Assembly: GCA_945870575.1 (NCBI GenBank)
Contig: CAMBSK010000005.1
Span: 1-64,000 of the forward strand
Reading direction: 5' to 3'
DNA from: Bordetella parapertussis
Lineage (GTDB): Bacteria; Pseudomonadota; Gammaproteobacteria; Burkholderiales; Burkholderiaceae_C
Length of the DNA stretch: 64,000 nt
A program made the position numbers and the translations under genes. Below are positions 18,126 to 27,524 of this stretch, in pieces; positions within the stretch are counted from its first letter, which is position 1, and each line of letters opens with the position of its first letter. Below the pieces are notes generated by a model that was given only the letters and a program-made list of their open reading frames with translations, searched no databases and had not been told where the DNA came from.

Positions 18126-18778
18126 AAGTCGGCTCTCTGAAATTGGTATTGATCTGGGTTTTGCTCGGTTCATTTGTGGCATTTATTTTTATAACCAAAA
18201 AAAATGTACCGCCGCCTCAAGCCGTTGTAGAAGCGCGTGACAGCAAGTGGCTGGTGCCGGTTGCGGTAGAAGAAATTGGTGCGATTGAAATCATTCTTGA
18301 AGGCAACTCTCACCGTTTTGAACGTGACAAGCAAGGCGTCTGGTTCTTCCATCAGCAGCATCCTGATAATGCGCAATTGAATATTCACAATGCAGATGCC
18401 AAGCAGGTTGAGGTCATCACACTTGCTTTCAATATGCTCACGCGTGCTCAGCGCGAACAAAAAATACCGTATGAAGACAAGTGCAACTCATTGGGTGGTA
18501 TCTCTTCTCATCCACGTCATAACGGCCCAGAGGCTGCCAAGCCGATTTGTATCAATCCATCAGCGGATGAATACGGTGTTGGCATGCCGGGTGTGCTGGT
18601 CATAGGCTACAAAGCCAATGAGTTACAGCCCGCCTTTAATCTGGCCTTTGGCAAAGCCACACCAGACAGCTATAGCCGCTATGTCTTGCCATTCGGATCA
18701 AATACTCTCTACACCGTACCTAATTACCAATATACCAATTTGACTGATTTGATAGCGTCAGTCAACAAGAAAAAATAA
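18122..18778 (+). CDS. DUF4340 domain protein, membrane-anchored
   Basis: The GTG at 18122 overlaps the gldG-like stop (GTGA) and gives 218 residues; an ATG at 18107 is an alternative. One N-terminal membrane helix (LVLIWVLLGSFVAFIFI) precedes an extracytoplasmic domain with VEEIGAIEIILEGNSHRFERD, the repeated beta-unit typical of DUF4340. Two Cys (CNSLGG and KPICINP) lie in the second half. DUF4340 proteins often follow GldG-type genes, and their function is unknown. The short length suggests a single repeat where many members have two. Confidence 0.75.
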   Translation: MKVGSLKLVLIWVLLGSFVAFIFITKKNVPPPQAVVEARDSKWLVPVAVEEIGAIEIILEGNSHRFERDKQGVWFFHQQHPDNAQLNIHNADAKQVEVITLAFNMLTRAQREQKIPYEDKCNSLGGISSHPRHNGPEAAKPICINPSADEYGVGMPGVLVIGYKANELQPAFNLAFGKATPDSYSRYVLPFGSNTLYTVPNYQYTNLTDLIASVNKKK

Positions 18779-18798
18779 TTCAAGCTAACACTTGGCTT

Positions 18799-19965
18799 AT
18801 GCTAACCATGCGTGTCTTCAAGCGACTATCTGCGGTATCTGCTCAGGTTTGCCTATCCTTGCTTGGCTTGACGGGCTTGCTGACCACAGTTCATGCGCAC
18901 CAAACCGGTAACAGCTATCTGACCGTCAGCGAATCGGCAGGGCAGTTGCAACTGGAATTCGACTTCATTGCCCGCGATCTTGCTAACTTGCTGCCTGCCA
19001 CATGCAAGCCTGCTGACATATCTTTATTGCCTGATAAGTTGCAAGACATGCAGGTCTGTATCACGCAGGCGCTACAGCAGTCTTTGCATCTGGAAATTGA
19101 TGAACAAGACATACCTTTAAATTTTATCAATCAGACTGTGGTCATGCACAGCGACGGCTTGTATGTGCGCCAGCAGTTCAGCGGTCCTGCATTAGCGAAA
19201 GATGCCAGGTTCCTGGTCATCAAGTACGGGTTCTTTACGCAAAAAGAACAATCTGGTCGAGCGTTTGTGAAGATTGAATTACGCAACGAAGAAATTTCAT
19301 CCGTGATAGATCAAAACCAGCCCATACAGCGATTTGCGCTGGGAGATGCCAAGCGCTGGTCAACCATAGGTTTGTTCACGCACGAAGGTGCCAGACATAT
19401 CTGGGAAGGTACGGACCACTTATTGTTTCTGCTGACCTTGCTGCTCCCGGGTCTGATGCTGACAACTCAACTCTCACAGTCAACAGACGGCAGTAAACGA
19501 TTTATAGACTCACCGGCGCTTCGATTTGCCTTTAAAGTCATCACTGCCTTTACGATTGCACACTCGATCACGCTGGTCTTTTCTGTGTTCGGTTGGTTCA
19601 GTCTGCCTGAAAAATTGATCGAATCCATGATCGCCTTGTCCATCATGGTTTCAGCAGTATTAAATTTACAAGACCGCTTTCGCTTCAGCCATTGGAAGAT
19701 AGCTTTTTTGTTCGGATTGATTCACGGCATGGGTTTCGCCAACGGTTTGAAAGACTTGGGCTTGTCTTCGTTTTATTTTCTGGAAACCCTGTTTGCTTTC
19801 AATATTGGTGTGGAGCTCGGACAATTAACGGTAGTCAGCGTGGTGTCTGTGCCGGTTTTGTTATTCTTCAAAACAACAGAGGCCAAAAGAAAACTATTGA
19901 AATATGGTTCTATTGCCACGTTTGTATTGGCCAGCGTCTGGCTGGTTGAACGGCTGATGGCTTGA
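18799..19965 (+). CDS. HupE/UreJ-family membrane protein
   Basis: 388 residues (start at 18799 or 18808). A signal peptide ending VHAHQTGNS precedes about 160 residues of extracytoplasmic domain and a C-terminal block of about seven membrane helices. HIWEGTDHLLFLLTLLLPG, FTIAHSITLVFSVFGWF and HGMGFANGL are the conserved histidine-bearing helices of HupE/UreJ_2 proteins, some of which move nickel or cobalt. It follows the DUF4340 gene by 20 bases and ends the operon. Association with an ABC/GldG system is the interesting point. Substrate is not established. Confidence 0.85.
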   Translation: MLTMRVFKRLSAVSAQVCLSLLGLTGLLTTVHAHQTGNSYLTVSESAGQLQLEFDFIARDLANLLPATCKPADISLLPDKLQDMQVCITQALQQSLHLEIDEQDIPLNFINQTVVMHSDGLYVRQQFSGPALAKDARFLVIKYGFFTQKEQSGRAFVKIELRNEEISSVIDQNQPIQRFALGDAKRWSTIGLFTHEGARHIWEGTDHLLFLLTLLLPGLMLTTQLSQSTDGSKRFIDSPALRFAFKVITAFTIAHSITLVFSVFGWFSLPEKLIESMIALSIMVSAVLNLQDRFRFSHWKIAFLFGLIHGMGFANGLKDLGLSSFYFLETLFAFNIGVELGQLTVVSVVSVPVLLFFKTTEAKRKLLKYGSIATFVLASVWLVERLMA

Positions 19966-20044
19966 GCCGTTTGTTGCAAAATCATTCTTCTTAATTGCAA
20001 GCCTGAAATTGCAATTTCCTCCAACATACGACAAAGGCTAAGCC

Positions 20045-21103
20045 GTGGACAAGCAAAAATCAAACGCATTCATGTTGAAACTTGTAAGTGATGTCAGTAC
20101 CGCGCTTGCAGGCGCATTGCTGGTGGTCGGTGACCGCGCAGGTTTATTCAAAGCCATGGCAAATGCCGGTGCTTTGACGCCAGCCGCTTTGTCTGAGCGC
20201 TCAGGTATAGGTGAGCGCTATGTGCAGGAGTGGCTGGCCGTGATGGCCGGTGCGGGCTATGTGGAATACGACGCTGAACAGCACAGCTTCACGTTACCCG
20301 ATGAACACGCACTGTTTTTGGCCGACAGTGAGTCAGAGTACTACCTGGCCAGTCTGTTCCAAAGTCTGCCCACCATGGCTGCAGCCATCCCTCAATTGGT
20401 TGATGCTTTCAAGCACGGTGGTGGCGTCAGCTTCAAAGATTACGGCAGTGAATTGCCGCGTACGTTGGCCGACATGAACCGCACTGTGTATGAATCCCGT
20501 TTGGTCAAAACCTGGATGCCGTTCATGCCGGAGGTGGTGCAGCGACTACAGGGGGGTGGACGCGCATTGGACGTCGGTTGCGGCATGGGCGTGGTGCCCT
20601 TGGCGCTGGCACGCGGGTTTCCTGCGGCACACATCACCGGGATTGATGTGGATGCACATTCGATTGCTTTGGCTAAAGCACGCTCTGCAGAGATTGATGA
20701 CCCGCAACGATTGCAGTATCAACAACTCGGCGTTGAAGAATTACCCACTGGCACAGGCTGGGACTTCATCAGCACGTTTGATGTCATCCATGATTTGCCT
20801 GACCCGGTGGCCGCACTTGGTCATATGCGGCGCGCGCTGAACCAAGGCGGTACTTATTTGATGGTCGAGCCTAAAGTCGCTGATGATTTGAAAGACAACC
20901 TGGCCAATCCGTTTGCCCGCATGTTGTACGGCATCAGTTGTTTGCATTGCGTACCTCAGTCGCTGGCATCCGGTGGCCTCGGACTGGGAGCGTGTTGGGG
21001 TGAAAAACGCGCGCGCTCATTGGCTGCACAAGCCGGTTTCCAGCATTTCGAGCGACTCGAGATACGCAGCCCGGCTTTGGCTTTTTACGCGTTGCGTGCC
21101 TAA
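20045..21103 (+). CDS. Class I SAM-dependent methyltransferase with N-terminal winged helix
   Basis: 352 residues from a GTG start preceded by AAAGG. The first 100 residues form a dimerisation/winged-helix domain (VVGDRAGLFKAMA, SERSGIGERYVQEWLAVMAGAGYVEYD). The Rossmann methyltransferase domain follows, with ALDVGCGMGVVPLALA (from about residue 174), GIDVDAHSIALAKA and FDVIHDLPDPVAALGHMRRAL. The layout resembles Rv2258c-like and O-methyltransferase-type proteins. The substrate is unknown. It is convergent with valS, 68 bases apart, and no clear terminator lies between them. Confidence 0.85.
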   Translation: MDKQKSNAFMLKLVSDVSTALAGALLVVGDRAGLFKAMANAGALTPAALSERSGIGERYVQEWLAVMAGAGYVEYDAEQHSFTLPDEHALFLADSESEYYLASLFQSLPTMAAAIPQLVDAFKHGGGVSFKDYGSELPRTLADMNRTVYESRLVKTWMPFMPEVVQRLQGGGRALDVGCGMGVVPLALARGFPAAHITGIDVDAHSIALAKARSAEIDDPQRLQYQQLGVEELPTGTGWDFISTFDVIHDLPDPVAALGHMRRALNQGGTYLMVEPKVADDLKDNLANPFARMLYGISCLHCVPQSLASGGLGLGACWGEKRARSLAAQAGFQHFERLEIRSPALAFYALRA

Positions 21104-21171
21104 GCCGTTCAGACTTGAATAGAACTGAAACTGAGTCAGCAGGTTTTTAAAACTTCAAGTGGTGGTGACAG

Positions 21172-24100
21172 TCAGTTCAAGCGCTGCAACTGCTCTTTCA
21201 CTTTGGACAACAAGGCCTCAAAGTCAGCCAATCGCTGACGCTCTTGGGTGATGACCGCAGGCGGCGCTTTCGCCACGAAAGCCTCATTACCGAGTTTTCC
21301 GTTCGCTTTGACGATCTCGGTTTCCAAGCGCGTCACTTCTTTAGCGAGACGGATTTTCTCAGCAGCCACATCCACTTCGATAAACAGGCACATGCGGATA
21401 TTACCTACCACCGCCACAGGCGCAGACTGGGCAGCAGCTTGCCAAGTCGATTCGTCCTCATACACTTTCACATCGCTGAGCTTGGCCATGGCTTTGAGCA
21501 CAGCGGCGTTGGCGCGAACAAAGTCCGGATCACCCAGTGCGAACACGGGCATTTTGGTGGCAGGAGACACATTCATTTCACCGCGCAAATTGCGACAGGC
21601 ATCAATCAGTGCTTTGAGTTGGTTGATGCTGTTGATCGCATCTGTGTCGACCTTGTTCAATTGCGCCACCGGGTAGGGGGCGATGCTGACCGATTCGCCT
21701 GAAATACCAGCTACCGGCGCGACTTTTTGCCACAACTCTTCGGTGATGAATGGAATGATGGGGTGCGCCATTCGCAAAATGGCTTCGAGTGTGCGAATCA
21801 AGGTGCGGCGCGTGGCGCGTTGTTGTGATTCGTCGCCGTTTTGAATTTGAACCTTGGCAATTTCCAAATACCAGTCGCAGTATTCGTTCCAGACAAATTC
21901 GTAAACAGCTGTGGCTACATTGTCCAAACGGTAGTCGGCAAAACCTTTGGACACCTGGTCTTCGGTTTGTTGAAGCAAAGAACTGATCCAGCGATCGGCT
22001 TGGCTGAACTTCATGTACTGGTAAAAAGGACCGGCAGGAATTTGCTCGCCGTTGTCACCGGTGCGCGGTGGAGAACACTCTGCCTTGGTGTGTTCCTTCA
22101 AACCGCAGTCCTTGCTCTCGCAGTTCATCAGCACAAAGCGCGTGGCATTCCACAGCTTGTTGCAAAAATTCCGATAGCCTTCGCAGCGTTTGCTATCAAA
22201 GTTGATGCTTCTTCCCAAAGAAGCAAGCGCGGCAAAGGTAAAGCGCAGCGCGTCAGCACCATAAGCGGGAATGCCGTCAGGAAATTCCTTTTGCGTGTTC
22301 TTGCGTACTTGGGGTGCGGTCTCTGGTTTACGCAAACCCTGGCTGCGTTTATCCAGCAAAGGCTCAAGTGCAATGCCATCGATCAAATCTACCGGATCCA
22401 GCACATTGCCCTCGGACTTGCTCATTTTTTTGCCTTGGGCGTCACGTACCAGGCCGTGTATGTAGACATGTTTGAATGGCACGCGACCAGTGAAATGCGT
22501 GGTCATCATGATCATGCGCGCTACCCAGAAGAAGATGATGTCGTAACCGGTGACCAGCACGCTGCTCGGTAAATACAGGTCTATGTCTTTGAGTTGTCCG
22601 TCTTGACTGGTCGTGTTGTGTTTGGTCTGGCTCCCGTCCGCTTCGCGCCCGAAGTCGCTGCGACCAAGCCCATCACGCCCGCCATCTGTGTCCCAACCCA
22701 TGGTGCTGAACGGCACCAGCGCAGATGAATACCAAGTATCAAGCACGTCTTCATCACGACGCAGTTTTTTGCCCGGAGCATGAGCTTGTGCCTCGGCTTC
22801 ACTGCGAGCCACATACACCTTGCCGTCTTCGTCGTACCAAGCCGGTATTTGATGGCCCCACCACAGCTGGCGCGAGATGCACCAATCGGTGATGTTGTTC
22901 ATCCACTGGTTATAGGTGTTGATCCAGTTTTCAGGGACAAATGTCACTTCGCCGGACTGCACCACGTCTATGGCTTTTTGGGCAATGCTTTTGCCGGTCG
23001 GGTCCTTGTCGCTGACTTTGTTCATGGCGACAAACCATTGGTCAGTCAACATGGGTTCCACGATTTGGCTGGTGCGTGCGCAACGCGGCACCATGAGTTT
23101 GTGTTTTTTGATTTCAGCCAGCAGACCCAATACATCCAGGTCAGCGACGATGGCTTTGCGCGCCACAAAGCGATCCAAGCCACGGTACTTTTCAGGTGCG
23201 AGATCATTCACCGTCACATCCAGATTCAAGATGCCGATCATGGGCAATTGGTGACGCTGACCCACTGCATAGTCGTTGGCGTCATGCGCGGGAGTTACCT
23301 TGACCACGCCAGTGCCAAAAGCCTTGTCTACATAATCATCAGCAATTACCGGGACAGTGCGGTCACACAAAGGTAAATGCACTTGCTGGCCGATCAGATG
23401 TTTGTAGCGTTCATCTTCAGGGTTGACCATGACGGCCACGTCACCCAGCATGGTTTCAGGACGCGTCGTGGCGACCACCAATCCCTTGGCAGTCTGACCG
23501 TCAACCAACTGCGGTCCGTTCACAAACGGATAACAAATATGCCACAAGTGACCTTCTTCTTCTTCGCTTTCAACTTCCAGATCAGACACGGCACTCATCA
23601 GCACCGGATCCCAACTCACCAGGCGCTTGCCCCGGTAAATCAAACCTTGCTCGTACAAACGCACAAACGTATCCGTCACCACCGGCGACAGTTTGTCGTC
23701 CATGGTGAAGTATTCGCGGGTCCAGTCCACGCTGTCCCCCATGCGGCGCATTTGCTGTGTAATGGTGTTACCTGATTGCTCTTTCCATTTCCAGACTTTG
23801 GCGATGAAATTTTTACGCGCCTCGGCGGGGGTCGGCCCCATGTCATGCCGGTTGATGCCTTGGCTTTGCAACTGCCGCTCCACCACGATTTGCGTGGCAA
23901 TACCTGCGTGGTCTGTGCCGGGTATCCAAGCGGTGTTGAAACCAGACATGCGGTGGTAGCGCGTCAAGCTGTCCATGATGGTCTGGTTGAACGCATGCCC
24001 CATGTGCAAGGTGCCGGTCACATTCGGTGGCGGCAGTTGAATGGCAAACGAAGCCTGGTCGGATACAGGTGCGCCTGTGCCGCGGTATCCGGCGATACCG

Positions 24101-24204
24101 TAGCCGCGTTTTTCCCACTCAGAGCCCCAATGGGCTTCAAGAGCTGCGGGTTCAAAAGATTTGGACAGGCTGTCTAAGCCGGGTTGTGCGCTTGGGCTGG
24201 TCAT
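21172..24204 (-). CDS. valS: Valine-tRNA ligase, with an extra insertion
   Basis: 1010 residues, class I synthetase charging tRNA-Val. The HIGH motif is HMGH at 67-70 and KMSKS lies near residue 593. The editing domain, the [15 protein letters not shown] zinc/CP segment and the C-terminal coiled coil ([19 protein letters not shown]) are all present. It is some 60 residues longer than the E. coli enzyme. About 33 of these are a hydrophilic insert (approximately residues 503-536) between FSTMGWDTD and [11 protein letters not shown], encoded near 22597-22695. A second extra piece around [10 protein letters not shown] resembles other Burkholderiales. Confidence 0.96.
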   Translation of the reverse strand: MTSPSAQPGLDSLSKSFEPAALEAHWGSEWEKRGYGIAGYRGTGAPVSDQASFAIQLPPPNVTGTLHMGHAFNQTIMDSLTRYHRMSGFNTAWIPGTDHAGIATQIVVERQLQSQGINRHDMGPTPAEARKNFIAKVWKWKEQSGNTITQQMRRMGDSVDWTREYFTMDDKLSPVVTDTFVRLYEQGLIYRGKRLVSWDPVLMSAVSDLEVESEEEEGHLWHICYPFVNGPQLVDGQTAKGLVVATTRPETMLGDVAVMVNPEDERYKHLIGQQVHLPLCDRTVPVIADDYVDKAFGTGVVKVTPAHDANDYAVGQRHQLPMIGILNLDVTVNDLAPEKYRGLDRFVARKAIVADLDVLGLLAEIKKHKLMVPRCARTSQIVEPMLTDQWFVAMNKVSDKDPTGKSIAQKAIDVVQSGEVTFVPENWINTYNQWMNNITDWCISRQLWWGHQIPAWYDEDGKVYVARSEAEAQAHAPGKKLRRDEDVLDTWYSSALVPFSTMGWDTDGGRDGLGRSDFGREADGSQTKHNTTSQDGQLKDIDLYLPSSVLVTGYDIIFFWVARMIMMTTHFTGRVPFKHVYIHGLVRDAQGKKMSKSEGNVLDPVDLIDGIALEPLLDKRSQGLRKPETAPQVRKNTQKEFPDGIPAYGADALRFTFAALASLGRSINFDSKRCEGYRNFCNKLWNATRFVLMNCESKDCGLKEHTKAECSPPRTGDNGEQIPAGPFYQYMKFSQADRWISSLLQQTEDQVSKGFADYRLDNVATAVYEFVWNEYCDWYLEIAKVQIQNGDESQQRATRRTLIRTLEAILRMAHPIIPFITEELWQKVAPVAGISGESVSIAPYPVAQLNKVDTDAINSINQLKALIDACRNLRGEMNVSPATKMPVFALGDPDFVRANAAVLKAMAKLSDVKVYEDESTWQAAAQSAPVAVVGNIRMCLFIEVDVAAEKIRLAKEVTRLETEIVKANGKLGNEAFVAKAPPAVITQERQRLADFEALLSKVKEQLQRLN

Positions 24205-24220
24205 AGGTGTTTCGCATGAA

Positions 24221-24243
24221 CAAACCGGGTAAGCACCGGTTTG
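24221..24243 (-). promoter_or_regulatory. Hairpin in the valS leader
   Basis: CAAACCGG (24221-24228) and CCGGTTTG (24236-24243) form a perfect 8-bp stem with a 7-base loop. It ends about 16 bases before the valS ATG on the minus strand. No T-run follows, so it is not a strong terminator for the upstream dsbA-like gene. A role in valS translation is a guess. Confidence 0.35.
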
Positions 24244-24324
24244 TGTATATCAAATGGAAAGCCATTTTAGCGAGTGGCTCGATCCTAAGCAGATTCAAGT
24301 GCCGGCTTGAAAATACAAACGTTT

Positions 24325-24981
24325 TCAGGCCCCGGCGGCAATCTGTCTTAAAGCGTTGGTAAATACCTCGGCCGGTTGGCCTCCGGATATCAAATGCTTG
24401 TCGTTGATGATGACAGCAGGTACCGAATGAATACCCGCGCTGGTATAGAAATGTTCTTTGGCTCGCACATCTTCAGCATAGGTATCGCTTCTCAAAATTT
24501 CCATCGCAGACTCCACGTCCATACCTTCAGCTTGAACGATATCAAGCAGCACGTCGTGGGAATCGATCACCTCACCGCGACCTTGGTACGCATTGAGCAA
24601 AGCCATTTTCAAGCGGCGCTGTGTATCACTGCCGCCAGTCACCTCGGCCCAGTGCAGCAAACGGTGCGAATCAAAGGTGTTGAATATGCGTCCGCGCCCG
24701 ACCGGGTGAAACGCAAACCCGACTTCCGCGCCGCGCGCCTTGATGTTCTGGTACATCTGTGATTGCTGCTCGGCAGTGGAGCCGTACTTTTTGCCCAGAT
24801 GCTCGACCAGATCTTCGCCGCCGGGCGGCATGTCCGGGTTGAGCTCAAACGGTTGAAAATGCAGATCTGCGGTTATTTCGTTTTGCAACTCAGCCAGCGC
24901 TTGTTCAAGCGCACCCAAGCCGACCGCGCACCACGGGCAGGCCACATCAGACACAAAATCTATTTTCAAATGGGTGCTCAT
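24325..24981 (-). CDS. DsbA-family oxidoreductase, FrnE-like
   Basis: 218 residues from the ATG at 24981, preceded by GGAAA; a longer frame starts 27 bases upstream. The N-terminal SDVACPWCAVG holds a C15-P-W-C18 redox pair in a thioredoxin fold with a large helical insert. The C-terminal part has HSVPAVIINDKHLISGGQP with the cis-Pro loop. There is no signal peptide, so it is cytoplasmic, as for FrnE/YwbO-like proteins. The related 2-hydroxychromene-2-carboxylate isomerases have Ser in place of Cys, so a redox role is favoured. It lies 30 bases after the hydroxylase-like gene. Confidence 0.88.
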   Translation of the reverse strand: MSTHLKIDFVSDVACPWCAVGLGALEQALAELQNEITADLHFQPFELNPDMPPGGEDLVEHLGKKYGSTAEQQSQMYQNIKARGAEVGFAFHPVGRGRIFNTFDSHRLLHWAEVTGGSDTQRRLKMALLNAYQGRGEVIDSHDVLLDIVQAEGMDVESAMEILRSDTYAEDVRAKEHFYTSAGIHSVPAVIINDKHLISGGQPAEVFTNALRQIAAGA

Positions 24982-25011
24982 GGTGATTTCCAGTGTGTCA
25001 ATGATCAATTG

Positions 25012-26727
25012 TCAATGCAAGCCCAGCGCAGTTGCCAAAACTTTAACCAGTTGTCCATTCAGCGACTTGCCCTTGGCTGCAAGGTAAGCGTCCGGTCGCA
25101 ACAGAGCCCATTGTGCTTTTTCTGCGTGGCAAGCGCGTCTTAAGGTTTTATGCGGGTCAATCACATGTTCAGTCGCTTGCGCGCGTTTTTTATGAACCAC
25201 CTGAACCACATTCACCGCAGCAAGCGCGCTCAGGGACTGAAGCTTGGCCATGTCTTTTCGGCTGAGTTCTCCAAAGACCAGCAACAACAGACGCCCATTG
25301 GCCCATTGCAGCAGGTCGCAGAGCGAGCCGGATTGTTCAGCGTTGTAATGGATGACAGCGTTTTGCACCATGAATCCGCCATCAGTGTCACACACATCAG
25401 ACATGTCATAGCGATTGGCTTCAGCCATGCGCCCGGTGTTGATCAAGCTCTTAGCAAATTCATGTTCTTTGGCCAGACCGATGCTGGCCGTGCGAAAAAC
25501 GCGTTCCATGCCGTCCGGTGCGCGCAAAAAACGCGCGGTGCGGTTGGTGACTTGTACGTTTCTTTGCGCCGCCTGTAAGCGTTCCTGGTTGTAACTGTTT
25601 AACAAAACCGGCGCCGCCTGTCCGCGCAAAACGCTTGCCAGTTTCCAGGCCAGATTGTCTGCGTCCGCAATACCGGTGTTGCCGCCACGTGCGCCAAACG
25701 GACTCACCACTTTGGCCGTGTCGCCCATGAAAAAAACGCGCCCTTGGTGCAAACGGTGCAGACATTGTGATTTATAAGCATAGGGTCCTACCCAGACAAT
25801 GTCGCATTCGACCTCTGCGCCGAATTGTTTGGCCAGACGTTCGCGCACCACGTCTTCGCGGCTGACATAGGCAGGATCTGCGTCAGGCGCCATTTGGTAA
25901 TCAATGCGCCAGACATCGTCGCCCATTAAATGCTGCCAGACCGCACGGTTGTCGTTGAACGGCGCTTCTATCCATGTATGACGTTCAGTCGGTGGCGTGT
26001 GTTTGAAACGCACATCGGCAATACACCAGCGGTCGTCGCCGCGCTTGCTGTCCATGCTCGCTCCTACCCAGTCGTGAAACGGGGTGTGCGAGCCGCTGGC
26101 ATCAATCACATGGCTGGCTTGCAGTGAATAATTGCCGGCCGGTGTTTGTACTTGCAGCGTGGCTTCTTCTTCGTTTTGCAAAAACCCGCTTACTTTGTTG
26201 CACCAACGTAAATCAATCAACGGAGTCTGCTGGTTGAGTTCAACAATGCGCTCTATCAGATACATCTCTATGTAAAACTGCTGGATATTGATGAAAGGCG
26301 GTTGGCAGCTGCTGGAGAAATGGCTGCGTTCTCTTAAATCAAAAGAGAACACCTCGTCGTCACCGGCAAATGTGCGCCCGATCTGCCAGGCGACCCCTTT
26401 AGCAGCGATGCGTTCATAAATACCCAGCCGAGCGAATATCTCTAATGACTGCTGTGTATAACAAATGCCGCGAGATGATGCGCCTTTGACACCAACCGTG
26501 TTGTCCTCGTCCAGCAACACCGCAGGAACACCCAGATGTGCGAGCTTGCAGGCCAGTGTCAGTCCGCTTAAACCAGCGCCGACGATGACGACAGGATATT
26601 TTTTGACTTCACCGTTTTTGATCTCAGGCGGTGGAACAAATGCGTATTCAGGCAATACGTATGCCTTGGATGATTTGGATCTAGCCACGTTGTAACTTGC
26701 GTTCGCGTTTTTGCTGAGTCCATGCAT
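25012..26727 (-). CDS. FAD-dependent aromatic hydroxylase (class A flavoprotein monooxygenase)
   Basis: About 571 residues. FAD motif VVIVGAGLSGLTLACKLA lies near residue 46, the second FAD contact RVFFMGDTAKVVSPFGARGGNTGIADADNLAWKLA near 355, and the C-terminal thioredoxin-like domain ends in LLRPDAYLAAKG. This is the PheA/TfdB/MhpA layout, enzymes that hydroxylate phenols or phenylpropionates with NAD(P)H and O2. The start is uncertain: ATG 26727 overlaps the VOC gene by 47 bases, while GTG 26688 overlaps by 8. It sits between a VOC-fold gene and a FrnE-like gene on the same strand. The substrate is unknown. Confidence 0.87.
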   Translation of the reverse strand: MHGLSKNANASYNVARSKSSKAYVLPEYAFVPPPEIKNGEVKKYPVVIVGAGLSGLTLACKLAHLGVPAVLLDEDNTVGVKGASSRGICYTQQSLEIFARLGIYERIAAKGVAWQIGRTFAGDDEVFSFDLRERSHFSSSCQPPFINIQQFYIEMYLIERIVELNQQTPLIDLRWCNKVSGFLQNEEEATLQVQTPAGNYSLQASHVIDASGSHTPFHDWVGASMDSKRGDDRWCIADVRFKHTPPTERHTWIEAPFNDNRAVWQHLMGDDVWRIDYQMAPDADPAYVSREDVVRERLAKQFGAEVECDIVWVGPYAYKSQCLHRLHQGRVFFMGDTAKVVSPFGARGGNTGIADADNLAWKLASVLRGQAAPVLLNSYNQERLQAAQRNVQVTNRTARFLRAPDGMERVFRTASIGLAKEHEFAKSLINTGRMAEANRYDMSDVCDTDGGFMVQNAVIHYNAEQSGSLCDLLQWANGRLLLLVFGELSRKDMAKLQSLSALAAVNVVQVVHKKRAQATEHVIDPHKTLRRACHAEKAQWALLRPDAYLAAKGKSLNGQLVKVLATALGLH

Positions 26728-27223
26728 TTAACTGAGCGCGCACATCCAGGCTTTCGCTGTGCATTTGTTCAGGCGGCGCGACTTGAGCGCTGAGTTCCAA
26801 GCGGATGCCGTTGGGGTCGAAAAAATAAATACTTTTAAATACGCGGTGATCCGTGATGCCCAGTACCTCAACACCGTGCGCCTGCAAACGCATTTTGCTG
26901 TCTTGCAGCGCCTGAATGTTTTCCACGCGAAAGGCTATGTGGTTGACCCAGGCCGGGGTATTCGGCGAGGGCAGCGCAGCGATGTCGTCGCCGAGGTCAA
27001 AAAAAGCGATGAATGAACCATCTTGCAAGCGGAAAAAGAAATGCGTGTAGGGGCAGTATTCGCCGGTGCTGGGCACATGGTCACTTTGGATCATGTGATA
27101 AAGCGGTAAGCCCAGAATATCTTCATAGAAGTGCCGGGTTTCCTCGGCATCCCGCGCGCGGTAAGCGTAGTGGTGCAGTTGCAAAACTTTGGCGGGCGCA
27201 GGTAAGGGGTTCAGATCAGCCAT
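26681..27223 (-). CDS. VOC-superfamily protein, putative extradiol dioxygenase or glyoxalase-like
   Basis: 180 residues with two beta-alpha-beta-beta-beta modules. Likely metal ligands are a His in LQLHHYAYRARD, a His in WVNHIAFRVEN and a Glu in GIRLELSAQ, the ligand trio of type I extradiol dioxygenases and glyoxalases. DAEETRHFYEDILGLPL is the usual first-module helix. Being first in an operon with an aromatic hydroxylase suggests ring cleavage, by inference from context. No further catabolic genes are nearby. Confidence 0.85.
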   Translation of the reverse strand: MADLNPLPAPAKVLQLHHYAYRARDAEETRHFYEDILGLPLYHMIQSDHVPSTGEYCPYTHFFFRLQDGSFIAFFDLGDDIAALPSPNTPAWVNHIAFRVENIQALQDSKMRLQAHGVEVLGITDHRVFKSIYFFDPNGIRLELSAQVAPPEQMHSESLDVRAQLNAWTQQKRERKLQRG

Positions 27224-27524
27224 GAAAGGGTTTCCTAAGGATTGAATTCAGTTTACTGGAGGATAGTCAGCAAACTGACGGCTGTATTTGATTCCTGTCA
27301 ACACAAGCAAACTCTGCGTCTGTCGGCTATCTGTGACTCATAAGTGAGTATCAAATAACTCATAAACATGATTAGTGTATTGAGTACACACTTCAGTTTC
27401 GATAGCCTGAGTCAATTCAGGGGATTGAAACAAGCCATTGGACTTGCGCGGTTTACAGGCTAACCTATGACTTGACTTTGGCTGATTACGCCGAAGCATT
27501 TTCATCAACCATAGGAGATTCCTC
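27224..27524. promoter_or_regulatory. Divergent regulatory region between VOC gene and rubrerythrin
   Basis: About 300 bases without a gene. ACTCATAA occurs twice, 22 bases apart (27336-27343, 27358-27365). The first copy is part of an inverted repeat ACTCA-TAAG-TGAGT (27336-27349). A further imperfect dyad GTGTA-TTGAG-TACAC lies about 20 bases beyond the second copy. A weak promoter TTGGAC-17-TAACCT is seen about 60 bases before the rubrerythrin start, and TAGGAG serves as its ribosome-binding site. Binding of a stress regulator is inference. Confidence 0.4.

Noticed and set aside
21112..21154. Inverted repeat ACTTGAA / TTCAAGT between the methyltransferase gene and valS as a terminator
   Set aside because: The arms are about 30 bases apart, weakly paired, and no GC stem or T-run follows at the right place.
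21841..22572. A 243-codon plus-strand frame opposite valS
   Set aside because: Antisense shadow of a strongly supported essential gene; no family features.
24221..24243. T-box or terminator in front of valS
   Set aside because: T-boxes are not known in proteobacteria, and the hairpin has no T-run; kept only as an unassigned leader hairpin.
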